Shown here in pieces: positions 17,693 through 25,368 of a stretch of DNA of 58,508 nt. The position numbers and the translations under genes are program-made. The notes under the pieces were generated by a model. The model searched no databases. It was not told the DNA's origin and saw only the letters and a program-made list of their open reading frames with translations. Origin of the DNA: Treponema sp. (lineage in GTDB: Bacteria; Spirochaetota; Spirochaetia; Treponematales; Breznakiellaceae); assembly GCA_031278815.1 (NCBI GenBank), contig JAITJS010000143.1:1-58508 (forward strand), in the 5' to 3' direction. The first letter of the stretch is position 1. The number at the start of each line of letters is the position of its first letter.

Positions 17693-19051
17693 CTAGCGAT
17701 GCGCCAGATAGAGAATATCCCCAAAGACCGCAAAGGCCATGAGACCAACAATCAGCACGACCCCGATAGTCTGGAAAACGTAGATTGCCCGAGGGTGCAA
17801 GGGTTTCCGTTTAATCCCTTCAATAACAAATAGCAGGATCATCCCCCCATCCAGAATCGGAAGCGGCAGGAGATTCATAACACAGAGGGCAATGGAAATA
17901 AGGGAAAGGAAACTTGCCATGGACCGCAGGCCGGTGCTCACACTTTCCCCAAAACCTGCAGTGGCTACATCCCCCACCATGTAAGTAATGCGCACCGGAC
18001 CAGACACGGCTTGGGTTAGATCAATACCTCTAAAAAGGAGGGCAAAGCTTTGGAAAGATACCACAAAGGTCTTCCAAGCTTCCGCAATCCCTTTGATTAC
18101 GGCTCCCAGGAGAGAAAGGGGGGGCGTATGATAGCGGACCGTCTGGTAGTTTATCCCCAGCTCGGTCCCACCGTCATCGGTATAGGAAAGGACCAACTCG
18201 GTATCCATGCGTTGCCCTTCCCGTTCAAACCCCACCGACAGGACCGGAGGCTGGGTTCGTATGATGGGGAGTAAGGCCACGGTATAGGGTATATCCGTAC
18301 CGTTTATCGTGAGAATCCGATCGCCCTTTTGGATACCCCCAATAGCCGCGGGACTGCCGGGGTTTACCGAGGCTACCACCGGGTCAGCCCAGAAATAGAC
18401 CCCAATTTTTCCTGCCCCTGTGCTCTTATCCAACTGGGGCCGCACCGTACAGGACAGGAGGGTTCCCTCCCGGTCTACCGTGAGGGACAGGTCCTTTTCT
18501 GGATTGACCGCAATCATTTCTTGTATATCATGGTAGGTGGCAATGGGATGGTCGTTGATTTGGATTATGCGATCCCCTGTTTTAAGGTCCGCTTCATCTG
18601 CCGGGTATCGCTCTTCCGTACTGATACTGGAAACCAACACGATTCTATTTTCCAGGGTGCTTACTTCAAATCCCGCGCCCCAAATAACCGAAAGCACTAA
18701 AACCGCGAAGATCAAGTTAAAAAAAGGGCCTGCAAAGGACACGATAATACGCCTCCAAGGGCTTACCCCAAAAAAGGTACCCTTCACCGGGGCAATAGCC
18801 TGCTTTCGCTGTTCATAGGCTTCCTGGAATTCATTTTCTCCCCGCATCTTACAGTAGCCCCCCAAGGGAAACATACCGATCCGGTATTCCACGGGGCCGA
18901 TCTGCTTCTTTAAAATTGGATTGCCCCAGCCTATGGAAAAGGCTTCCACCTCAATACCCACCAGCCGAGCCGCCAAGAAATGGCCCAACTCATGAATAAA
19001 CACCACAACCCCAAGACCCAGAAGGCCTATGAGGATTTTCATGATAAGCAT
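17693..19051 (-). CDS. rseP: RseP-type intramembrane zinc metalloprotease
   Basis: This 452-residue site-2 protease has the zinc motif HELGH near residue 20 in the first membrane helix and the second active-site motif NLLPLPILDGG near 395. Two PDZ-like regions lie between (ADLKTGDRIIQINDHPI and AAIGGIQKGDRILTINGTDI). The family releases membrane-bound regulators or clears signal-peptide remnants. The ATG at 19051 has AAGGGAG at good distance; the next ATG at 19042 is a possible alternative. It follows dxr by 51 bases, the usual pairing in bacteria. Confidence 0.95.
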   Translation of the reverse strand: MLIMKILIGLLGLGVVVFIHELGHFLAARLVGIEVEAFSIGWGNPILKKQIGPVEYRIGMFPLGGYCKMRGENEFQEAYEQRKQAIAPVKGTFFGVSPWRRIIVSFAGPFFNLIFAVLVLSVIWGAGFEVSTLENRIVLVSSISTEERYPADEADLKTGDRIIQINDHPIATYHDIQEMIAVNPEKDLSLTVDREGTLLSCTVRPQLDKSTGAGKIGVYFWADPVVASVNPGSPAAIGGIQKGDRILTINGTDIPYTVALLPIIRTQPPVLSVGFEREGQRMDTELVLSYTDDGGTELGINYQTVRYHTPPLSLLGAVIKGIAEAWKTFVVSFQSFALLFRGIDLTQAVSGPVRITYMVGDVATAGFGESVSTGLRSMASFLSLISIALCVMNLLPLPILDGGMILLFVIEGIKRKPLHPRAIYVFQTIGVVLIVGLMAFAVFGDILYLAHR

Positions 19052-19102
19052 AACGTTATATACTCCCTTTACTAAGATAATACCCTAGGACCCGTAAAAA
19101 AC

Positions 19103-20242
19103 CTAAAAACACCGCTGCTGCGCTGCCTCAATAGCAGCAGTTGCCACGACGCGGGCCTGTCCATCGGTTTCCAGTATTGATGCAAGCTCAAGCGAAGTGT
19201 TCCATTCCCGCTCCAAGACCTGGGCCACCATGCGAGGGATGCCGAGGAAGGGGAGGCGCTCCTGCAAAAAAGCGGCCACTGCCATTTCATTAGCCGCATT
19301 ATAGGCCACCGTATAGGCAAGCCCCCTGTACAGGGCATCATAGGCCAGGTCAAGCATGGGGAAGGCCGCAGTATCAGGCTTGCTGAAGTCCAGCGTCAGG
19401 GCGTTGAAATCCAAGGTTCCCCAGGAGCGGCTTGGCCGAGAAGGATAGGAGAGGGCCTGCTGAATGGGAAGCCGCATATCTGGACAGGAAAGCTGGGCAT
19501 ATACGGTCCCGTCCTTGAACCGGACCATGGAATGCACGATGCTCTGGGGATGCACCACCACGCCGATGCGCTCAGCAGGCATGTCAAAAAGCCGGGCCGC
19601 TTCTATGACCTCAAGTCCCTTGTTGGCCATGCTGGCCGAATCAATCGTTATTTTGGTCCCCATGTTCCAGGTGGGATGGGTCAAGGCATCTTGGGGGCGT
19701 ACCGTGGCAAGCTGCTGTGGGGAATACGTTCTAAACGGGCCCCCTGAGGCGGTGAGCAGTATGGCGTCAAGCTGATCCATGCCGTGGGCTTCAAGAAGAT
19801 TAAAAATGGCTGCGTGTTCCGAATCTACCGGGATGACTCGACGGCCTTTTTCCCTGGCTAAAGCCAGAACCAAGGGTCCGGCCATGACGATAGTTTCTTT
19901 GTTGGCCAGAGCCAGGTCCATGCCCGCTTCAAGAGCCGCGATGGAAGGCCTGAGCCCGGGCGCACCTGCGATACCATTGACCGCTATATCCGCGCCGCAG
20001 TCGGCAATGGCTCGCAACAGCCCTTCGGGCCCACCATAGGAAGCGTCTATGGCGCCTTGGGCAGGGCCTGAAAGTGCGAGCAGGGCCCCCGGAAATTCCG
20101 CAGCAAGTACAAGCAGACCCGCACTATCCGTATGACTTGAAAGGAGAACCACCTCAAAGGCATCCTGATCCTGGCGTAACACCTCCAGGGTACTTTTTCC
20201 TATGGATCCCGTAGCTCCCAGTAGGGCGATCCGCTTTTTCAT
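19103..20242 (-). CDS. dxr: 1-deoxy-D-xylulose 5-phosphate reductoisomerase
   Basis: This 379-residue enzyme carries out the second step of the MEP isoprenoid pathway using NADPH. The nucleotide-binding start is IALLGATGSIGKSTLEVL. The substrate and metal segments include VPVDSEHAAIFNLLEAH, LTASGGPFR, HPTWNMGTKITIDSASMANKGLEVIEA and GVVVHPQSIVHSMVRFKDG. Length is normal. A GGAG lies 9 bases before the ATG. The gene has its own promoter (next entry), so the accessory DNA upstream does not cut it off. Confidence 0.97.
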   Translation of the reverse strand: MKKRIALLGATGSIGKSTLEVLRQDQDAFEVVLLSSHTDSAGLLVLAAEFPGALLALSGPAQGAIDASYGGPEGLLRAIADCGADIAVNGIAGAPGLRPSIAALEAGMDLALANKETIVMAGPLVLALAREKGRRVIPVDSEHAAIFNLLEAHGMDQLDAILLTASGGPFRTYSPQQLATVRPQDALTHPTWNMGTKITIDSASMANKGLEVIEAARLFDMPAERIGVVVHPQSIVHSMVRFKDGTVYAQLSCPDMRLPIQQALSYPSRPSRSWGTLDFNALTLDFSKPDTAAFPMLDLAYDALYRGLAYTVAYNAANEMAVAAFLQERLPFLGIPRMVAQVLEREWNTSLELASILETDGQARVVATAAIEAAQQRCF

Positions 20243-20278
20243 CCTCTATTGCTCCTCTCCCACCAACAATTAGCAGTT

Positions 20279-20307
20279 ATGATACTATACGGTACCGTAT
20301 CAGTCAA
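20279..20307 (-). promoter_or_regulatory. dxr-rseP promoter with a palindromic spacer
   Basis: Read on the minus strand there is TTGACT, 17 bases, then TATCAT, five of six matches to consensus in each hexamer. The spacer holds the perfect palindrome ATACGGTACCGTAT (20287-20300), well placed for a repressor. The leader to the dxr start is about 35 bases. Confidence 0.7.
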
Positions 20308-20384
20308 GATTTCCCCCAGGGGGTCAGCGCCAAACGGCGCATGATGCACGCCACATGAGGATTCGGATTTCTTGTATAAGGCCT

Positions 20385-20449
20385 TGTTCTCAGAGTAAAC
20401 ATCGATGCCCTGCTTCTCAAAAGCAGGGAGACCTTCTATACTGAGAACA
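20385..20449. repeat. Nested inverted repeat at the edge of the accessory region
   Basis: Outer arms TGTTCTCAG (20385-20393) and CTGAGAACA (20441-20449) are exact reverse complements. Inside them CCCTGCTT (20408-20415) and AAGCAGGG (20421-20428) form a second hairpin. The structure resembles a small non-autonomous mobile element or recombination site. It sits between the dxr promoter and the first broken surface-protein gene. The word GTTCTCAG recurs near 39823, 40806 and 43124. Confidence 0.5.
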
Positions 20450-20488
20450 GGTCTTCCCTGGAAGGGAGCCGCAATTAAAGGAACATGT

Positions 20489-20938
20489 ATGAAGAAGGCA
20501 TTCTTGTTTGCCCTGCTTATGGCAGGTGGCGGGGGACATACAGACCTACACGGACATTGAGGAGATAGAGGGGAAGCTGGCCGGCATGGCGTGGAACATC
20601 GCGGCGGTGGTAAGGGCGGACGCATCGAAGCTGCCGCTGTCTGGCGGTGGCTCCGGTGGCGTTAAGCAGCGGGGCTGACTCCCAAACGGCGGACGCGCTG
20701 GCGCGGATACTGGCGATACATATTATCCGGAGCGGGAAATACGCGGTGTACCCCCGGACCGCGAGCCTTGAGCAGATACAGGAGGAATACGCCAACCAGT
20801 TTAGCGGGGACACGGCGGACGAACACTTGCCTGACCTGGGGTGCGGGGACAACCCGGAATTGGCGCTTTCGGTGACGGCGCGGAAGCTGGGGAGCCGGAA
20901 CATGTTCAACGCGGCGATCATCAACCTGTTGACGGGGG
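20489..20938 (+). pseudogene. Broken CsgG/LpoB-like surface protein gene
   Basis: A good ribosome site (AAAGGAAC) and an ATG lead into a signal-peptide start (KKAFLFALLMAGG) that stops after 23 codons. The other frames continue with recognisable pieces: YTDIEEIEGKLAGMAWNIAAVVRA, then VALSSGADSQTADALARILAIHI, RSGKYAVYPRTASLEQIQEEY and LALSVTARKLGSRNMFNAAIINLLTGG. Such sequences occur in a CsgG-like family of termite-gut treponemes, related to the N-terminal domain of the intact gene at 41112. At least one frameshift and internal deletions are needed to join them, so this is a decayed copy. Confidence 0.65.
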
Positions 20939-20939
20939 G

Positions 20940-21335
20940 AAGGAATGGGGGCGTACCGTGTCCGACCCGGCAGCCTTTGCCGAGGCGGTTTCCGCGGTTA
21001 ACGCCAGCAGGGAGGGAAATTACACCATTATCCTTTCCGGCAGTTTTGCCGCGGCTCCCGTCGCCTTTGCCGGCGGCGCAGCGAAAACCATCACCCTTAG
21101 AGGGGAGGATGCGGACCGTACCATAACGAACAACGGGAACGCCGCGTTTTTTACCGTTCCGGCGAATAGCACCCTGGTTCTGGACGGCAATAAAAAGAAA
21201 GAGTTGCGTGTGTATGTAAACGGCGGAACTCTGACCATGAAGGCTGGCCTTACCCAGCACGGTTCCAACAGCGCCGCCGGGCCGGGGGACAACCTGGACA
21301 GCGGTGTATCCGGCAAGTCCGGCGGTTGGGAGTAA
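20940..21335 (+). pseudogene. Beta-helix surface protein remnant
   Basis: One reading frame ending at 21335 encodes DPAAFAEAVSAVNASREGNY, then TIILSGSFAAAPVAFAGGAAKTITLRGEDADRTITNN and LVLDGNKKKELRVYVNGGTLTMKAG. This is the pattern of right-handed beta-helix repeats in large exported proteins. No start codon or signal peptide belongs to it and the protein is far shorter than such proteins usually are. It directly continues the broken CsgG-like segment, as if two genes were fused by deletion. Confidence 0.55.
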
Positions 21336-21510
21336 GGGCAAGCGGACAAGGAAACCTACCGCCTGTCGTGGGGCGGCAGCCTGTTGGAAACGCAAGGGCG
21401 CCCGGCGCCTTTTTAGGGATGACGGGAAGGGGCTGTCCGGCGAGGAAGCGAGGCGGCGGCCGCAGCAGACAACGAACTTTTTTATTATTTACACCACCGG
21501 AGGTGAAAAG

Positions 21511-22281
21511 ATGACGGCACAGGAAGCGGCGGAATGGGGCAAGACCCTGAGTTTCGAAAAAGTTTGGGCTATATTGGCGGAAATCGGCCAAAAACAGGCG
21601 GAAATCGGCCAAAAACAGGCGGAAGCGGCCCAAAGACAGGCAGAAGCAGCGGCGGAAACCGCCCAAAGACAGGCGGAAGCGGCCAAAAAACAAGCAGAAG
21701 CAGCGGCGGAAGCAGCCCAAAGACGCGCGGAAATTGATGAACTATTTAAGGAAATCGGTCGAAAACAGGAGGAATCAGCCCAAAGACAGGCAAAAATGGA
21801 TGAACAACTGGCTTTGCTGGAAAAACATGTTGACCGGGTAACGGCCAATGTCGGCGGCTTGAACCGTTCCGTGGGTGAACTTGTCGAAACCCTTATCGCC
21901 GCTCGGCTGTGGGAAAAATTCCCCCGCTATAACCTTACCCGCGCCTATCAGCGACTCCCCCTGTACGATAAAAACAATCAAATAAAGACGGACATTGATA
22001 TTCTGCTGGTCAATACGGCTATGTGTATGGCGGTTGAGGTAAAACGGGAACTTGACCGGAAGGACGAAGTCGATGAGCATTTGAAACGGATGCGGCTTAT
22101 CCGGCAATACCCGCCCGAACAGGTTGGCAATAAACGCCTTGTAGGGGCTATGGCGGGCGGGACGGTTAATGCGGATGTAAAGAATTACGCGTACGAATCC
22201 GGCTTTTTTGTGCTTGAATTGACCGGGGAATCGGTTCATCTCATCCCACCGCCTGAAGGGTTTGAACCAAAGGAATGGTAG
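21511..22281 (+). CDS. DUF3782-like PD-(D/E)XK protein with a heptad-repeat coiled coil
   Basis: This 256-residue protein starts after a clear GGAGG site. Residues 20-115 are a coiled coil of seven-residue units (EIGQKQA, EAAQRQA, EAAKKQA) encoded by nearly identical 21-base repeats. The C-terminal half carries a nuclease-like core: TDIDILLVNTAMCMAVEVKREL, fitting the D...ExK signature of PD-(D/E)XK folds, and ends FFVLELTGESVHLIPPP. A paralogue lies at 39854-40558. Function is unknown. It stands intact among broken surface-protein genes, which suggests recent arrival or selection. Confidence 0.8.
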   Translation: MTAQEAAEWGKTLSFEKVWAILAEIGQKQAEIGQKQAEAAQRQAEAAAETAQRQAEAAKKQAEAAAEAAQRRAEIDELFKEIGRKQEESAQRQAKMDEQLALLEKHVDRVTANVGGLNRSVGELVETLIAARLWEKFPRYNLTRAYQRLPLYDKNNQIKTDIDILLVNTAMCMAVEVKRELDRKDEVDEHLKRMRLIRQYPPEQVGNKRLVGAMAGGTVNADVKNYAYESGFFVLELTGESVHLIPPPEGFEPKEW

Positions 22282-22385
22282 CGGGAGAGAGTATAAAGAA
22301 TAAAGAAAGCGCGGGGTGGCTGCTCGTGGCGAGGGGGCGGTGGGGGCGTATTTGTCCGTGGTCGCTTTGTCAAAAGGGGAGGCGG

Positions 22386-22502
22386 GACATTGACGCGACG
22401 AAAGCGGGAAGGGTTGTCTATGTTTCCAGCGATAACGGCGGTATAGCGCGTAACAGCGCCACCGGGCCGGGGGCTGCGGGAAAGACTGCGATTCCTCTTT
22501 GA
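22386..22502 (+). pseudogene. Second beta-helix surface protein remnant
   Basis: The frame reads IDATKAGRVVYVSSDNGG and then IARNSATGPGAAGKT before a stop. At DNA level the stretch AACAGCGCC-CCGGGCCGGGGG matches 21268-21290 in the remnant on the other side of the DUF3782 gene. Both pieces look like parts of the same kind of surface protein. There is no start codon. Confidence 0.45.
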
Positions 22503-23143
22503 CAACTTTCGCCAAAAGGTACACCATAAGCCCATGCCTCAAACCGCCCTCTACATCCCAGACTGAGAGGAACCGCGGGGAAGCGGCCCGGTTTTTCTTC
22601 CAGAACGGGTCATATACGCAAGAAACCAGGCTGTTGTCTCCAGACAACGACGCAATGTCTCTAGACCTACACCCCAGGGCAAGCGGTATCCCCACCGCGC
22701 AGGTTACCCGGGAGGCCTACCAGGTAGGCCTCCGCGAACTGGGCGTAAAAATCGTCTATGTAACGGAAGCCCCGCAGACCCGGCGAACAAGGTCTGCCGG
22801 ATTAATCGGTGGACAAGAACTTCCCTGGTTGACATGGGGAGGCTTCGGGGAATCCGGTCTCGTATCGCCGCCCTAATAATGACGGTAAAGCGAGGTACAT
22901 GATGAATATTTCCAAAAATACCCTCATCCATGTTGCTTTAGGCTGTTTTATGTGTGCTACTCTGGTATTTGCGGTCTTGTTTGGACAGTAAATGCTGTTG
23001 CCCTGTTCAGGAAGCAAAAGGGGAAAGAGACGGTACGAACCGACCAGTATTACAACTGAAGCGGTGATTTTTTGGCGGAAGAATTCTTGAAATACATCCG
23101 GGGGCACTGGTCATTGCCGGTTAAAATAATTCGTGGTTATGGC
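22503..23143. other. Intergenic stretch with two perfect palindromes and no convincing gene
   Basis: No frame here shows a recognisable protein. It contains GTTGTCT-CC-AGACAAC at 22633-22648 and an 11-base perfect inverted repeat (GGAGGCCTACC with one central base) at 22711-22733. A 30-codon frame at 22899-22991 is listed separately. Confidence 0.5.
22899..22991 (+). CDS. Possible small hydrophobic peptide
   Basis: A 30-codon frame starts at ATG with GAGG 6 bases upstream. It encodes a short basic start and a single hydrophobic segment (VALGCFMCATLVFAVLFG), like a one-helix membrane peptide or a truncated signal sequence. No family is recognised. It could be chance. Confidence 0.25.
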   Translation: MMNISKNTLIHVALGCFMCATLVFAVLFGQ

Positions 23144-23207
23144 TTGACAAAAACATATAATAAAGATAGATTTAATATAATAGTTTTACGATACTATTTA
23201 TAGGAAT
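23144..23207 (+). promoter_or_regulatory. Promoter and operator-like site of the nifH-like gene
   Basis: TTGACA at 23144-23149 is followed after 17 bases by TAGATT (23167-23172); a second candidate -10, TATAAT, lies at 23176-23181. From 23191 to 23207 the minus strand reads ATTCCTATAAATAGTAT, which matches the palindromic site at 27442-27464 and the cysK promoter site. It ends 11 bases before the start codon, covering the early transcript and part of the ribosome site, which fits repression. Confidence 0.55.
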
Positions 23208-23218
23208 AGGAGAAGATT

Positions 23219-24094
23219 TTGGCAAAGAAGATCAAGCAAATCGCCATATACGGAAAGGGGGGTATAGGGAAGTCCACCACCACATCCAACCTCAGCGCGG
23301 CCCTTTCAGAGATGAACCTCAAAGTGATGCAGTTTGGCTGTGATCCCAAAAGCGACTCTACCAATACCCTACGGGACGGTAAATTCATCCCTACCGTGCT
23401 GGATACCCTACGGGAAAAGTCAACGGTAAAGGCCTCGGAGGTTATCCATAAGGGCTATAACGGCATCTACTGCGTCGAAGCCGGCGGTCCTGCTCCGGGC
23501 GTCGGCTGTGCTGGCAGGGGTATTATCACGGCGGTGGAGCTTTTTAAGCATCAGCATATTTTTGAGGATCTGGATCTGGACGTGGTCATTTACGATGTCC
23601 TGGGAGACGTAGTGTGCGGGGGCTTCGCCGTCCCCATCAGGGAAGGCATTGCCGAGCATGTGTTTACCGTGTCATCGGCGGATTTTATGTCTATCTACGC
23701 TTCCAATAACCTTTTTAAGGGCATAAGCAAGTATTCCAATTCGGGGGGCGCCCTTTTGGGCGGAGTAATCGCCAATTCCATGGGGCCGCCCTATTCGCGG
23801 GAGATTATCGATGACTTTGTAAAGCGGACCTCCACCCAGGTAATTGAATACATCCCTCGTTCTATAACGGTAACCCAGAGCGAGCTTCAGGGAAAGACTA
23901 CTATTGAAGCGGCGCCCAAGTCCGAGCAGGCCCATGTGTACCGTTCCCTGGCCCGTAAGATCGCCGAACATACGGAGTCCAGGACACCGTCCCCGCTGGA
24001 AGTGGCGGAACTGCGCGAGTGGGCCGCTTCCTGGGCGGATAATCTTCTGGCCCTGGAACAGGGCAAGATCACATCGCCAGGCGACGCCATATAA
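23219..24094 (+). CDS. NifH-like nitrogenase reductase component (Group IV type)
   Basis: This 291-residue ATPase resembles the nitrogenase iron protein. It starts with TTG preceded by GGAG. Seen in sequence: the P-loop YGKGGIGKSTT at residues 11-21, QFGCDPKSDST near 39, and the two cysteines that would bridge a [4Fe-4S] cluster between subunits, Cys97 in GVGCAGRG and Cys133 in DVVCGGFAVP, at the same positions as in nitrogenase. The family passes electrons to a NifDK-type partner with ATP hydrolysis. Divergence from classical NifH (for example SDSTNT for ADSTRL) and the neighbours suggest a Group IV relative such as methylthio-alkane reductase. The likely partners lie at 35707-38577. Confidence 0.9.
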   Translation: MAKKIKQIAIYGKGGIGKSTTTSNLSAALSEMNLKVMQFGCDPKSDSTNTLRDGKFIPTVLDTLREKSTVKASEVIHKGYNGIYCVEAGGPAPGVGCAGRGIITAVELFKHQHIFEDLDLDVVIYDVLGDVVCGGFAVPIREGIAEHVFTVSSADFMSIYASNNLFKGISKYSNSGGALLGGVIANSMGPPYSREIIDDFVKRTSTQVIEYIPRSITVTQSELQGKTTIEAAPKSEQAHVYRSLARKIAEHTESRTPSPLEVAELREWAASWADNLLALEQGKITSPGDAI

Positions 24095-24110
24095 AGGAAC
24101 ATAGAAGATC

Positions 24111-24398
24111 ATGCGGGATATTCAGGCACGGAAAAGCGCCAATCTGCTCAAGTCCCTTACGTACCCTTGCTTTAACGGCTGCGGCGAAAAGAATACGTGG
24201 ATACCCCTGCCTGTGGTGCCGTCCTGCAACATCCAATGCAACTACTGCCTGGGCCGGGAAAACTGCGGCCATAACGCGACGGAATGGCATGCAGAAGACC
24301 TCAAGGGGATTCTCGAAATGCTGGAGGACTGTGACGGCGTTATTACCATGCGCAAGGAATTCGGAAAAACCTTTACCAGGGAGAGGATTCATGCCTGA
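24111..24398 (+). CDS. Collapsed NifB-like protein: radical-SAM cysteine loop joined to a NifX-like piece
   Basis: This 95-residue frame has the NifB start (YPCFN...), then VVPSCNIQCNYCLGRENCGHN, which carries the C-x3-C-x2-C motif and surroundings typical of NifB. Full NifB proteins run for about 300 residues of radical-SAM barrel. Here the barrel is missing and the next residues (LKGILEMLEDCDGVITM) resemble the beginning of the NifX/NafY-type domain found at the end of NifB or MarB. The rest of that domain is also missing. The stop overlaps the permease start by 8 bases, so the frame still links translation. It cannot be a normal NifB; it may be a remnant or a reduced cluster-binding peptide. 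Confidence 0.7.
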   Translation: MRDIQARKSANLLKSLTYPCFNGCGEKNTWIPLPVVPSCNIQCNYCLGRENCGHNATEWHAEDLKGILEMLEDCDGVITMRKEFGKTFTRERIHA

Positions 24399-25368
24399 GA
24401 GAAAAAATGGTTTTTTTGTTCAATTTGATCCAAGGGAACTTTTGCCGCTTGGGGCACTGCTGGCGGTACTGTTGCTGCATATCCGGGTACCGGCCAGTCC
24501 GGAATACACGGTAAAACAGCTTCCCTATTTTACCAATTTTCTGTATCTGCTCCTGGCGTTTTTTGTCGCCTGGATAGCCGCCGGCCTGTTCAAGACCGCC
24601 CTGGGGGGAAAACTTAAGTTTAAGTCCGGTTTCTATGGAGTGGGTTTTCTACTGCTGGGGGTCTACGATCTTATCACCATAAAACTGAACCTGGTACCGC
24701 AGATTTATTTTCCCGCGCCGGAACGGATCATCGGTGTCTTTGTCAAAGATTCATTTTTTATTCTGCGCTGCCTGGTTTACTCCCTCAGGCTGCTCCTCTC
24801 GGGTTTTTTCCTGGGCGCCGTTTTGGGCGTGGCCACCGGGACCCTTATCGGCTGGAGCCAGCGGTTTAACTACTGGATCATGCCCTTTATCCGCATCGTG
24901 GGTCCCATCCCGTCAACGGCATGGATTCCCATCGCCTTAGTTATCTTTTTAAAGCCCGCCAATGCCAGCGTGTTTCTGATTGCCCTGGGGGTATGGTTTC
25001 CCACCACGGTGCTCACCAGTTCCGGCATCATGAACGTACGGAAAACCTATTTTGAAGTGGCCAGTACCCTGGGAGCGGGGACCCTGCGGAACGTACTGAC
25101 CATCGCCCTGCCCGCAGCGGCGCCCAATGTGTTCGCCGGGCTTTTTAACGGCACCTCGGCCTGTTTTCTCACCCTCATGGCTGCGGAGATGATAGGCTGT
25201 AAATTCGGTATCGGTTGGTATATCAACTGGCAGCGGGAAGTGCTTTCCTATGCCAATGTGTACGCTGCCCTTATTGTGCTGGCGGTAACGTTTTCGTTTT
25301 TAATCGGCCTGCAGTTCAAAATCCGCAACCGGGTATTGAGCTGGCAGAAAGGTACTATCAGATGGTAA
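24391..25368 (+). CDS. ABC transporter permease, SsuC/TauC type (transporter 1)
   Basis: This 325-residue membrane protein starts at ATG inside the end of the previous gene. About four hydrophobic helices (residues 15-130) precede the usual six-helix permease domain. The domain starts around SLRLLLSGFFLGAVLGVATGTLIGW, and the ATPase-contact loop is EVASTLGAGTLRNVLTIALPAAAPNVFAGL. The family imports sulfonates, taurine, nitrate or thiamine precursors. The extra helices are also present in the second permease (29542), so the two come from one lineage. It overlaps the ATPase gene by 7 bases. Confidence 0.9.
   Translation: MPERKNGFFVQFDPRELLPLGALLAVLLLHIRVPASPEYTVKQLPYFTNFLYLLLAFFVAWIAAGLFKTALGGKLKFKSGFYGVGFLLLGVYDLITIKLNLVPQIYFPAPERIIGVFVKDSFFILRCLVYSLRLLLSGFFLGAVLGVATGTLIGWSQRFNYWIMPFIRIVGPIPSTAWIPIALVIFLKPANASVFLIALGVWFPTTVLTSSGIMNVRKTYFEVASTLGAGTLRNVLTIALPAAAPNVFAGLFNGTSACFLTLMAAEMIGCKFGIGWYINWQREVLSYANVYAALIVLAVTFSFLIGLQFKIRNRVLSWQKGTIRW

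Noticed and set aside
20385-20449. Integron attC site
   Set aside because: Treponemes are known to carry integrons and the nested arms looked tempting, but the conserved GTTRRRY/RYYYAAC core sites are not present and no cassette series follows.
22499-22876. Open frame of 125 codons upstream of the nif-like locus
   Set aside because: It contains both palindromes, has no ribosome site and shows no protein-like pattern or recognised family.
23219-24094. Chlorophyll-type (BchL) or F430-type (CfbC) reductase
   Set aside because: No other tetrapyrrole biosynthesis genes are present, and the UroD-fold proteins here carry the zinc His-x-Cys...Cys set of methyltransferases, not the UroD active site.
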